This document shows positions 7,903 through 16,002 of a stretch of 64,000 bases of DNA, piece after piece (position 1 is the stretch's first letter; every line of letters begins with the position of its first letter). The translations under genes and the position numbers were made by a program. Below the pieces are notes generated by a model, which was not told the origin of the DNA, did no database searches, and saw nothing but the letters and a program-made list of their open reading frames with translations. Source of the stretch: Mesorhizobium sp. (GTDB lineage: Bacteria; Pseudomonadota; Alphaproteobacteria; Rhizobiales; Rhizobiaceae). Where the stretch lies: positions 1 to 64,000 of the forward strand of contig NZ_SUGA01000007.1 of assembly GCF_004963255.1 (NCBI RefSeq). Direction: 5' to 3'.

Positions 7903-8373
7903 ATGGTCCATGAAATCGATGAAATCGATCGAAGATTGCTGGCAGAACTGCAGCGCGACGGCACGCTTTCCGTCGACCAGCTGTCGGAGCGCGTGGCGCT
8001 GTCGCGCAACGCCTGCTGGCGGCGCGTCAAGCGGCTCGAGGAGGACGGCATCATCACCGGCCGGGTCGCGCTGGTCGATGCCGAGAAGCTGGGCCTCGGC
8101 CTCCCCGTCTTCATCCTGATCCGCACCTCCAATCATGACCCGGACTGGCTGCAGAAATTCCGAGCTGCCGTGACCGGCTTTCCCGAGATCACCGGCGTCT
8201 ATCGCATGTCGGGCGACCTCGATTATGTGCTGAGAGCCCGCGTCGCCGACGTGAAGGCCTATGACCGCCTGTACCAGCGGCTGATCGCCAAGGTGGCATT
8301 GTCGGACGTCTCGGCTTCCTTCGTCATGGAGGAGATCAAGGAGACGACCGTGGTGCCGGTGGAACTGCGGTGA
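7903..8373 (+). CDS. Lrp/AsnC family transcriptional regulator
   Basis: A 156-residue one-domain-plus-sensor regulator. Residues 4-60 form the AsnC helix-turn-helix (IDEIDRRLLAELQRDG, LSERVALSRNACWRRVKRLEEDGII). The C-terminal half is the RAM/ACT-like effector domain (VFILIRTSNHDPDW, GVYRMSGDLDYVLRARVADV). Lrp proteins sense amino acids and often act on a divergent neighbour. Here that neighbour is the DUF6356/glutamine amidotransferase unit, which would fit nitrogen or amino-acid metabolism. The specific ligand cannot be read. Confidence 0.92.
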   Translation: MVHEIDEIDRRLLAELQRDGTLSVDQLSERVALSRNACWRRVKRLEEDGIITGRVALVDAEKLGLGLPVFILIRTSNHDPDWLQKFRAAVTGFPEITGVYRMSGDLDYVLRARVADVKAYDRLYQRLIAKVALSDVSASFVMEEIKETTVVPVELR

Positions 8374-8395
8374 GGTAGCCAAGGCCTCTCAACTT

Positions 8396-8577
8396 CGTCA
8401 TCCTAGGGCGAAGCAGGAGCGAAGCTCCGTCGCGGAGACCCTAGGATCCATTCCGTGACCCCGGCCGCAGAACGGGGCGGAGCAGAATTCTGCGCCGTCA
8501 GCATCGTTTCAACGTAACGGCATGGATCCTCGGGTCTGCGCGCGTCGCTTCGCTCCTTGCTCCGCCCGTGGATGACG
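8396..8577. repeat. 180-bp palindromic intergenic element, copy 1
   Basis: Starts CGTCATCC and ends GGATGACG, with long self-complementary arms (…AGGATCCATTCCGT / ACGGCATGGATCCT…) around a central GCAGAATTCTGC. A clearly related copy is at 45611-45789. It fills most of the gene-free stretch 8374-8747. It is likely a dispersed non-autonomous intergenic repeat; nothing else is seen in this gap. Confidence 0.75.
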
Positions 8578-8747
8578 ACGTGATGGGTGTTCTCGCCAAT
8601 CGCCAAGTGAGCATTCCACCAGCGTAACAACCTTGTCCACACGTCCTCGCTGGAAAGCGAAGTCATCGTGACGCCTCAAAGAAAGCCTTGGATAGCGTCA
8701 CGGCCAGAGTTGACCGAATCGGCATTCACTCCCATAGGAATGGGCTC

Positions 8748-9233
8748 ATGCGCACGGCTGTCCATCCTTCCTCCGTCATCGGCCCCACCGTCGGTTTCGT
8801 CAGGCTTCCGCATGGCGAAGGCCTGCCTCTGCCGGCCTATGAGAGCGCGGGCGCCGCCGGCATGGATTTGCGGGCCGCGGTTCCGGAAGACCGGCCGCTG
8901 CTCATCCTGCCGGGGAAACGCGTGCTGGTACCGACGGGACTTGTCCTGGAAATCCCCGAAGGCATGGAAGGCCAGGTGCGGCCACGCTCGGGCCTCGCCT
9001 TCAAGCATGGCCTCACCGTCCTCAACTCGCCCGGCACCGTCGACAGCGACTATCGCGGCGAGGTGAAAGTGGTGCTGGTCAATCTCGGCGATGAGGATTT
9101 CGCGGTGACGCGCGGCATGCGCATCGCCCAGATCGTCTTTGCCGCCGTGACCCAGATCACGGTCGAGGAGCGGGCACTCGCCGGCGGCACGACGCGCGGC
9201 GCCGGCGGTTTCGGGTCGACCGGCACGGCTTGA
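8748..9233 (+). CDS. dut: deoxyuridine 5'-triphosphate nucleotidohydrolase (dUTPase)
   Basis: Trimeric all-beta dUTPase converting dUTP to dUMP and pyrophosphate. It keeps uracil out of DNA and feeds dTMP synthesis. All five motifs are present: AGMDLRAAV (1), [14 protein letters not shown] (2), [15 protein letters not shown] (3), [11 protein letters not shown] (4) and a C-terminal Gly-rich motif [10 protein letters not shown] (5). The 161-residue length is normal. The ATG at 8748 is chosen from family length; upstream in-frame starts would add 20 unconserved residues. Its stop overlaps the HAD gene start as TGATG, so the two are translationally coupled. Confidence 0.95.
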   Translation: MRTAVHPSSVIGPTVGFVRLPHGEGLPLPAYESAGAAGMDLRAAVPEDRPLLILPGKRVLVPTGLVLEIPEGMEGQVRPRSGLAFKHGLTVLNSPGTVDSDYRGEVKVVLVNLGDEDFAVTRGMRIAQIVFAAVTQITVEERALAGGTTRGAGGFGSTGTA

Positions 9234-9892
9234 TGCTAATTCCAAAGCTGGTCATTTTCGACTGCGACGGGGTCCTGGTCGATACCGAGAACCTTGCCAA
9301 CAGACGCCTCGCCGAATGGCTCACGGCCGCCGGCTTCACGACCAGCTTCGAATATTGCCGCAGGCATTTTTCCGGCCGCAGCATGGTCTCGGTGCAAAAA
9401 GAGATCGAAGAGGCGACCGAGGTCAGGCTCGGCGCCGACTTCGTCGAGCGCTGGAATGCCGGCCTGCCGGATCTTTTTTCGCACGGCGTCGAGGCGATCC
9501 CTTATGTGCGTGAGTTCGTCGAAGCTGTCCGCGCGGCCGGCATCGCCTATTGCGTCGCCTCCTCGGCTCGGGTCTCGAAAATGCATATCACGCTCGGCCA
9601 AACCGGGCTTTTGCCGCTGTTCGAGCATGCCATGTTCTCCTCGACCATGGTCGGGCGCGGCAAGCCGTTCCCGGACCTCTTCCTGCATGCGGCCAAGACG
9701 ACGGGCTTCGCGCCGGCCGACTGCATCGTCATCGAGGACAGCGTCGCGGGAACGCAAGCCGGCATTGCCGCCGGCATGCGGGTGTTCTCCTATTACGCCG
9801 ATCCGTTCACCGACCGTGACGGCCTCGCGGCGGCCGGCGGCATCCTGTTCGACGACATGCGGGAACTTGCTGGCCTGGTGCCGATCCGCTGA
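9233..9892 (+). CDS. HAD-IA family phosphatase (phosphoglycolate phosphatase/beta-phosphoglucomutase type)
   Basis: 219 residues. HAD motif I FDCDGVLVDTE supplies the nucleophile Asp, motif II is CVASSARV, and motif III/IV appear as GKPFPDLFLHAA and CIVIEDSVAGTQAG. The small helical cap between motifs I and II marks subfamily IA. It hydrolyses or transfers a phosphate from a small metabolite; no specific substrate can be chosen. Start and dut stop share one base (TGATG). Confidence 0.88.
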   Translation: MLIPKLVIFDCDGVLVDTENLANRRLAEWLTAAGFTTSFEYCRRHFSGRSMVSVQKEIEEATEVRLGADFVERWNAGLPDLFSHGVEAIPYVREFVEAVRAAGIAYCVASSARVSKMHITLGQTGLLPLFEHAMFSSTMVGRGKPFPDLFLHAAKTTGFAPADCIVIEDSVAGTQAGIAAGMRVFSYYADPFTDRDGLAAAGGILFDDMRELAGLVPIR

Positions 9893-9946
9893 TCGGCTGT
9901 ACACTTCAGGACTCCGTGCTAGCGTGCGGCCCCGGGGGTGTTTTCG

Positions 9947-10801
9947 ATGATTTCCATTCTATCCCGTCTCATGCTCGCCTGCCTGCTGCTGCCTTCCATA
10001 TGGACGGTCGCGCGCGCCCAGGCCGTCGGCTTTCCGGAACTAAGCAGCACCATTCCCGGACATCAGGACGTCACCTATTTCGACCTTGCCAAAATGATCG
10101 TGCCTGACCTTCAGGCCGGCGACGACGGTTTCTACAAGGGCAGCGCGCCGATCGAGATGCGTAACATCCTCGGCGGCAACGATGGCGGATCGCCGCCCGA
10201 AACCATCAACCTGCCGAACGCTGCGGTGCTGGCCATCAAGGCCGGCGGCAAGGAGCGGCTGACGATGCTTTTCGACCTCGGCCAGGCGCAAGACAGCGTC
10301 GAAGGATTTGCCGTGCTGGCGCTCTACGATGTCACCGGCAAGCCGAAGCTGCTCGACGCCGTCAATGTCGGAACCGACCAGAGCACTTATTTTCGCGATC
10401 CGGGAAAGCTCGCGATCGGTCCCGGCGACGACGCGCTCATTACCATGAGCACCCATTTCAATTCGAACCAGGGCTATGTCGGCACGATCCTGATCCTGGT
10501 CCGCAACGATCGCTTCGAACCGATCGACCAGATCAACACATTCGACGAGAATGTCTGCGCCTACAAACGCACTCAGGACCTTTCCTTCCAGACGCGCGGA
10601 AGTGAAAAGCCGTATGCCGCGATCAGGGTGACCGTGACCGACGCCACCAAGGCCAGCGGTGAAAGCTGCGAGGAGCCGGCGCCCAAGGCAGTCTCGCACG
10701 ACATTTCCGTCACCTATCACTGGGACAAGAAAACGTCGCGCTACGTGGCGGATTCAGATGCCTTCAAACGTTTGTCAGCAGAGAACGAGAAACGCTTCTG
10801 A
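9947..10801 (+). CDS. secreted protein of unknown function
   Basis: About 284 residues with a Sec signal peptide (hydrophobic LSRLMLACLLLPSIW, likely cleavage after ARA). The mature domain has beta-rich segments (ERLTMLFDLGQAQDSV, FAVLALYDVTGKPKLLDAVNV, GYVGTILILVRNDRF) and two Cys about 45 residues apart (NVCAYKR and GESCEE) that could form a disulfide in the periplasm. No family is recognised. A Gly-rich purine run precedes the ATG at 9947; an in-frame GTG three codons earlier is possible. Confidence 0.7.
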   Translation: MISILSRLMLACLLLPSIWTVARAQAVGFPELSSTIPGHQDVTYFDLAKMIVPDLQAGDDGFYKGSAPIEMRNILGGNDGGSPPETINLPNAAVLAIKAGGKERLTMLFDLGQAQDSVEGFAVLALYDVTGKPKLLDAVNVGTDQSTYFRDPGKLAIGPGDDALITMSTHFNSNQGYVGTILILVRNDRFEPIDQINTFDENVCAYKRTQDLSFQTRGSEKPYAAIRVTVTDATKASGESCEEPAPKAVSHDISVTYHWDKKTSRYVADSDAFKRLSAENEKRF

Positions 10802-10880
10802 TCCAAGCGCATTCGTTTGCCCGGGTCGAACGGCCGCGATAAATTCCTCGCAGGACCCCGCTCATGATTGAGGACTCGCC

Positions 10881-11693
10881 ATGGACAAGGGCAAGATTTT
10901 TCGCGATCTGCATGCCTCCACCTTCGTCATGCCCAACCCCTGGGACATAGGCACGACCAAGCTTCTGGCTTCCTTCGGCTTCAAGGCGCTGGCGACCACC
11001 AGCGCCGGCTTCGCCTTCTCGCGCGGCCTGCCGGACGGCGCCGTGACCTTCGAAGCCATGATCCACCATTGCCGCGACGTGACCGCGGCAACCGACCTTC
11101 CGGTTTCGGCCGATCTCGAACGCGGCAAGGGCGACAGCCCCGAGCAAGCCGCCGAAACCATCTTCGCGGCGGAAGCCGCCGGGCTCGCCGGCTGCTCGAT
11201 CGAGGACCACACGGGCGACCCGGCCAACCCGATCTACGATTTCTCTCATGCGACCGAACGCGTCGCCGCCGCAGTCGAGGCGGCCAGGGCACTCAAGCGC
11301 GATTTCGTCTTCACCGCGCGGGCCGAGAATTTCCTCTGGGGCAAGACGGACCTCGACGACACCATCAAGCGGCTGCAGGCCTTCGAGAAGGCCGGCGCCG
11401 ACGTGCTTTATGCGCCGGGGATCGGCGACGTCGAAACGGTGCGCACCATCTGCTCGTCGGTGAGCCGGCCCGTCAATGTGATGGCCCGTCCCGGTTTCAC
11501 CATCGCCGACCTCGCCATGGCCGGCGTCAAGCGCATTTCGCTCGGGCCGTGGCTGACCAATTTCGCCTATGGCATGCTGGAGACGGCGGCGCGCGAAATC
11601 CAGCAGGACGGCACTTTCGGCTTCACCCGGGCGGCGATGCCGTTCGGCAAGCTGCAGGCTCTGTTCCGCGGCGGCGCGGCCGAGCAGGACTAG
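10881..11693 (+). CDS. isocitrate lyase/PEP mutase family enzyme
   Basis: 270-residue TIM-barrel of the PEP mutase/isocitrate lyase superfamily. It starts with the typical F-V-M-P-N-P-W-D substrate-loop segment. Later come SADLERGKGD (metal-binding acidic cluster), GCSIEDHTGD, FTARAENFLWG, and VNVMARPGFTIADLAMAGVKRISLGPW. This subgroup cleaves or rearranges C-C or C-P bonds of oxaloacetate- or methylisocitrate-like acids, and many members are annotated only at superfamily level. The KKCGH motif of true isocitrate lyase is absent. Its TAG stop overlaps the convergent stop of the next gene in the sequence CTAG. Confidence 0.85.
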   Translation: MDKGKIFRDLHASTFVMPNPWDIGTTKLLASFGFKALATTSAGFAFSRGLPDGAVTFEAMIHHCRDVTAATDLPVSADLERGKGDSPEQAAETIFAAEAAGLAGCSIEDHTGDPANPIYDFSHATERVAAAVEAARALKRDFVFTARAENFLWGKTDLDDTIKRLQAFEKAGADVLYAPGIGDVETVRTICSSVSRPVNVMARPGFTIADLAMAGVKRISLGPWLTNFAYGMLETAAREIQQDGTFGFTRAAMPFGKLQALFRGGAAEQD

Positions 11694-12385
11694 ACCGGGC
11701 CCCGCGCCGAAACCGCCTTGTGCAGATGCACCATCATGGCGGCCGCGAAAAGCGGCGTCAGAAGGTTGAGCAGCGGCACGGCGAGGAACACGGCGATGAC
11801 CAGTCCAGCCAGGAACACCGTGCCGGCATATTTGCGGCGCAGCGCCTTGGCCTCTGCCTCGGGGCGAAAACGCATGGCGGCGAATTCGAAGAACTCGCGG
11901 CCGAGCAGATAGCCGTTGACGATGAAGAAGGCGGCAATGTTGATGCCCGGCACCAGAAGCAAGAGCAGCGCCACGATGTTGCCGAGGACCACCACGCCGA
12001 AGAATTTGATCGCCAGCGCAAGCGAATGCAAGGCCGGCACGGCACGACCGGGCGGATCGTTGGGATAATCGGTGCGCTCGACCACTTCGGCAATATCGTC
12101 GAGGAACAGACCGGCGACGATCGCCGTGACCGGGGCAATGAGCAAAGCCATCCCCACCGCCAGCACGATGCCGGCAATGATGGCGCTGAGCCACCCCGCC
12201 CAGGACGGCAGGCCCGGCAGCAGCGTTTGCAGCCAAGGCCAGGCCAGCCATTCGAGCAGGCTCTCCAGGCCGAGCCACAGCGCCAGCAGAGCGAGCAGCG
12301 TCAGCCCCAGCGTCTTGAGGAAGACGGAGCGGAATTCAGGCGAGAACAGCCGGCTGGCGGCGGCGCGGGCAGCATCTAGGATCAC
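11690..12385 (-). CDS. EI24/CysZ-type integral membrane protein
   Basis: About 231 residues with four to five hydrophobic segments, an LLLLLVPGINIAAFFIVNGYLLGREFF block and FRPEAEAKALRRKYAG, which are typical of the EI24 domain (CysZ, sulfate permease-like). CysZ passes sulfate into the cell, but many alphaproteobacterial members are uncharacterised. The start is uncertain: the GTG at 12385 gives the family-like N-terminus ILDAARAAASRLFSPEF, and a longer frame opens at 12457. It lies downstream of the DMT exporter gene on the same strand. Confidence 0.75.
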   Translation of the reverse strand: MILDAARAAASRLFSPEFRSVFLKTLGLTLLALLALWLGLESLLEWLAWPWLQTLLPGLPSWAGWLSAIIAGIVLAVGMALLIAPVTAIVAGLFLDDIAEVVERTDYPNDPPGRAVPALHSLALAIKFFGVVVLGNIVALLLLLVPGINIAAFFIVNGYLLGREFFEFAAMRFRPEAEAKALRRKYAGTVFLAGLVIAVFLAVPLLNLLTPLFAAAMMVHLHKAVSARGPV

Positions 12386-12478
12386 GGCGGGTGCAGACCC
12401 CTCATCGAGAAACGACGCCCCCGAGATAGGCGGCGAGGGAGAGCGGCGCAACTGCAAGGCGAGATCCTCGCCCGGCCT

Positions 12479-13390
12479 TCACGCCTTTCCCGTGATCGCT
12501 CCTGCCCGCCTGGCCGGAATGGTCATTGCCGCAACGCCGGCGACGACGAAACCCATGCCGACCCAAGCGGCCGGCCCCAGGCTTTCGCCCAGGAAGACGG
12601 CGCCGATGCCGACGCCGATCGGCACCCGCAGATAGGCCTGCGAGGTGGTGCCGACCGAGCCCAGCGTGTGGATCAGGCGAAAATAGATGACGAAGGCCAG
12701 CGCCGTCGAGAAGACCGACAGGCCGAGCAGGGCCAGGATCGATGCCGCCGACGGCGCAAGCGTCCATGGCCGGTCGACGATCAGGCTGAGCGGCACGAGC
12801 ATCACCGCGCCGCAAAGCATCGAACCCGCGGCGGGGATCATCGGGTCGAAGCCCTTGAAGCCGCGGCCGAAGATCGCCGCCCCGGCATAGGAGACCGTCG
12901 CGATGACGATCGCAAGCTGCGCCCACATTTGGCGGCCAAGCCCGCCAAGCGCCTCCGTGCCGATGATGAGGCAGATGCCGACGATGCCGGCACCGACACC
13001 GACGAGCTTGCGCGACGTGACGGGCTCATGGCGCGTGATCAACGCCGTCAGCAGGAAGGTGAAGATCGGCGACGTCGAGTTGAGAATGGTGGCAAGGCCG
13101 GCATCGACCGAGCGCTCGGCGGCGGCGATCAGGGTGAAGGGCACGACGCTGTTGAGGCAGGCCTGGAAAGCGAACCGGCGCCAGCTTGCCGCATCGGCAG
13201 GCATGGCAAGGCCCCGCCAGCGGATGATGCTGAAGAGGATAGCCCCGGCGATCAGGGTACGGGCGGCGATGAAGGTGACAGGCGGGATCGTCTCGACGCC
13301 GATCTTGATGAAGGTGTAGGAGGCGCCCCACAGCACCGCCAGAGCGCCGAGCAGCGCGAGGTCGGTGGGCATTTCGGTCTTTTCGGACAT
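12479..13390 (-). CDS. EamA-family (DMT superfamily) transporter
   Basis: 303 residues with ten predicted membrane helices formed by two EamA repeats. The first starts LALLGALAVLWGASYTFIKIG and the second near LAIVIATVSYAGAAIFGRG. The typical TSPIFTFLLTALI and AYLRVPIGVGIGAVFLGE helices end each half. These proteins export amino acids or other metabolites; the substrate is unknown. Confidence 0.88.
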   Translation of the reverse strand: MSEKTEMPTDLALLGALAVLWGASYTFIKIGVETIPPVTFIAARTLIAGAILFSIIRWRGLAMPADAASWRRFAFQACLNSVVPFTLIAAAERSVDAGLATILNSTSPIFTFLLTALITRHEPVTSRKLVGVGAGIVGICLIIGTEALGGLGRQMWAQLAIVIATVSYAGAAIFGRGFKGFDPMIPAAGSMLCGAVMLVPLSLIVDRPWTLAPSAASILALLGLSVFSTALAFVIYFRLIHTLGSVGTTSQAYLRVPIGVGIGAVFLGESLGPAAWVGMGFVVAGVAAMTIPARRAGAITGKA

Positions 13391-13658
13391 TTCTGCCTTC
13401 CGTCTGCGGAAACAATCCGCTTCTAGCCGATAGCGGCGCGGAAATGTTTCGATCGCCGTGAAACCATAGCGGCGAGGGCGGCGGCCGATATGAGCCAGTT
13501 TCGATGCGAACGCTGCAGCAGCCGGCGAACATCGGCGGCGAGGGCGGCGTCATGGAAGGCGATGGCGATTTTCGGGGTAGGCAAAGCAGCGGCAACTCGC
13601 TAGACCCGCGCCCGGCCGGCATGCCAGATAGCCGGAGTGGTTCTTGGCGGAGATTTTG

Positions 13659-14651
13659 ATGCCGGAATATGACGTGCTTTGCATCGGCAATGCCATTGTC
13701 GACATCATCGCGCAGTGCGACGAGGCTTTTCTCGAGACCAACGGCATCATCAAGGGGGCAATGAACCTCATCGACGCCAGGCGAGCCGAATTGCTCTACA
13801 GCCGCATGGGACCGGCGATCGAGGCTTCCGGCGGCAGTGCCGGCAACACGGCGGCCGGCGTCGCCAGCCTCGGCGGGCGCGCCGCCTTCTTCGGCAAGGT
13901 GTCGAACGACGCGCTGGGCGAAATCTACACGCACGACATCCACGCCCAGGGCGTGGCCTTCGACACCAGGCCGCTCGCGGGCGAGCCGCCGACCGCACGC
14001 TCGATGATCTTCGTCACGCCCGACGGCGAGCGTTCGATGAACACCTATCTCGGCGCCTGCGTCGAGCTTGGGCCCGAGGATGTCGAGGCCGACAAGGCGT
14101 CCGGCGCCAGGGTGACCTATTTCGAGGGCTATCTGTGGGATCCGCCGCGCGCCAAGGAGGCCATCCGCCAGACGGCGAAGCTGGCTCATGCCGCGGGGCG
14201 CGAAGTGTCGATGACGCTGTCGGATTCCTTTTGCGTCGACCGCTACCGCGACGAGTTCCTCGAGCTGATGCGCTCGGGCACCGTGGACATCGTCTTTGCC
14301 AACAGCCATGAGATCAAGTCGCTCTACCAGACCGCTTCCTTCGAGGAGGCGCTCGACGCCATCCGCAAGGACTGCAAAATAGCTGCCGTCACCCGGTCCG
14401 AAAAAGGTTCGGTGATCGTGCGCGGCGACGAGACCGTCACCATCGAGGCGACGATAATCAAGGAACTGGTCGACACGACCGGCGCCGGCGATCTCTATGC
14501 CGCAGGCTTCCTTTACGGCTACACGACCGGACGCAGCCTCAAGGATTGCGGCGACCTCGGCTCGCTGGCCGCCGGGCTGGTGATCCAGCAGATCGGCCCG
14601 CGCCCGCGCCAGAACCTGCGTCGCGAGGCGGAGCAGGCAGGGCTGCTCTAA
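13659..14651 (+). CDS. PfkB-family carbohydrate/adenosine kinase
   Basis: 330 residues of the ribokinase fold. Signature 1 appears as GGSAGNTAAGVASLGG (about residues 55-70) and signature 2 as DTTGAGDLYAAGFLYG, with the catalytic Asp in GAGD. The close match in rhizobia is usually annotated adenosine kinase (adenosine + ATP to AMP), but sugar kinases share these motifs. The start at 13659 is supported by GGCGGAG upstream; a GTG/ATG-like start five codons earlier would overlap that site. Confidence 0.88.
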   Translation: MPEYDVLCIGNAIVDIIAQCDEAFLETNGIIKGAMNLIDARRAELLYSRMGPAIEASGGSAGNTAAGVASLGGRAAFFGKVSNDALGEIYTHDIHAQGVAFDTRPLAGEPPTARSMIFVTPDGERSMNTYLGACVELGPEDVEADKASGARVTYFEGYLWDPPRAKEAIRQTAKLAHAAGREVSMTLSDSFCVDRYRDEFLELMRSGTVDIVFANSHEIKSLYQTASFEEALDAIRKDCKIAAVTRSEKGSVIVRGDETVTIEATIIKELVDTTGAGDLYAAGFLYGYTTGRSLKDCGDLGSLAAGLVIQQIGPRPRQNLRREAEQAGLL

Positions 14652-14933
14652 ACAGCCCAGCGAGGCAAATTGCATAAGAACGCCGTACCGTCGCGTCATC
14701 GCGGACAGGCTCGGAACCGGCCTGTCTGTCGCGCCCGTGTCACAGAGCGCTCCTACACGCAGGATAGGGCGTTCCGCGACTGACATTTCGGCACGTCAAA
14801 CCAGGGGTGTGAAGATGCAAGCCAGCAAGCTGCCGGGTCGCGGCGTCAATTGCCGCCGCAATTTGTGCTTTCCGCGATAGAATTTCAGCAGCCGCCGGCG
14901 CCTGGGGAGGGGCGCGGGCCACAAGACGAACGC

Positions 14934-15632
14934 ATGACCAGACTTCAGACTCCGCCCGAGGGTATTTCGCAAGAGACCCTGGCAGGCCTAGTGACCGAAG
15001 CCGTGCAGCAGACATTGATGCAGCAAGGTGTCCTGCTTGATGCGCAGGCCCTGGCCTCAGCCAGCGCGCTCGCAGGCAGCGTGGCGGCCGCCCTCCCCCT
15101 CCTGCCGCTGGCGCAGCGCCATGCAATCGATTCCTTCAAGGGCGATTGGACCGCGCTCATCTCCGAGTTCTTCCGCATGGTGCCCGAGAGAATAGCAAGC
15201 GGAGGTCCGGCGGTGTCCGATCCGGCTTCCGGGCGCGCGCCGCCGGAGGCGGGAAGGCTTCAAAATATCGCGGAACGCGCGGCCGGTCTTCAATCGATGC
15301 TGCTTGAGGATTGGGCCGGCGAGGTTGCCGGCTCGACCTATCTGGAAGAGAAGCTGCGCATCCCGCGCTCGACACTGCATCGCTGGCAAAGGCGCGGCGA
15401 GGTCGTCGCGTTGCGCAAGGGCGGCCGCAAGCATGTCTTCCCGCTTGCCCAGTTCGTCGACGGCAGACCGGTTTTGGGAATCAGCGACGTGCTGTCGGCG
15501 ATCGGCAATCCGAGGCTTGCCTGGTTCTGGCTGACCCGCCCAGCGCCCGAGCTTAATGGCCGTGTCCCTATCGAGATGCTGAGGGAAGACATGGTCACGG
15601 ACGTGGTCCGCGCCGCGCGCGCCGTGTCCTGA
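14934..15632 (+). CDS. Xre/MbcA/ParS antitoxin-like protein, solitary
   Basis: About 232 residues. The C-terminal half has a helix-turn-helix-like segment (STYLEEKLRIPRSTLHRWQRRG) with a wing-like VVALRKGGRKHVFPLAQF. It ends in GNPRLAWFWLTRPAPELNGR with PIEML, which resembles the DUF2384/MbcA toxin-binding domain of RES-Xre type II antitoxins. No RES-type toxin gene is adjacent, so it may be an orphan regulator. The first 100 residues are low-complexity, Ala- and Gln-rich. The family call is inference from the C-terminal motif. Confidence 0.6.
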   Translation: MTRLQTPPEGISQETLAGLVTEAVQQTLMQQGVLLDAQALASASALAGSVAAALPLLPLAQRHAIDSFKGDWTALISEFFRMVPERIASGGPAVSDPASGRAPPEAGRLQNIAERAAGLQSMLLEDWAGEVAGSTYLEEKLRIPRSTLHRWQRRGEVVALRKGGRKHVFPLAQFVDGRPVLGISDVLSAIGNPRLAWFWLTRPAPELNGRVPIEMLREDMVTDVVRAARAVS

Positions 15633-15690
15633 GCGGACCCGGCGATACGTTTTCGGCGCAGCCGGCGGTATAGTTTAGCCGGATAATTGA

Positions 15691-15708
15691 CTGTCATACA
15701 ACTGTAAT
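15691..15708 (+). promoter_or_regulatory. Pho box (PhoB-binding site candidate)
   Basis: CTGTCAT ACAA CTGTAAT: two 7-bp half-sites with an 11-bp period, close to the classical Pho box consensus. It lies about 295 bp upstream of the porin start. It is followed by a short direct repeat (TTGGCACA / TTTGGCACA at 15711-15728) and an AT-rich promoter-like stretch. The whole gap 15633-16002 contains no gene. Confidence 0.55.
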
Positions 15709-16002
15709 AATTGGCACATTTGGCACATTCTCATGAATACCTTGTGTTTCGATTGTATAGATTGTGCAATTTGTCCCAATTTTACAAATATATGACGTGA
15801 TATTTGCGCAACAAGACGTCTATAAGATTCAAAAAGCCGCCCTTCCGACACAATCTCTGTTGTACGCGACCGCCGATTGGGCCATGTCCGGAGCGAAGAA
15901 GCGGCGCCGGTGCGCGTGTTTTTTCAACGATGGGGACGGGGGTGGCAGAAGCCGAACGGCATGTCAGGCCTGTCTTGAACCTTTGACTGGAGATTCAAGA
16001 AA

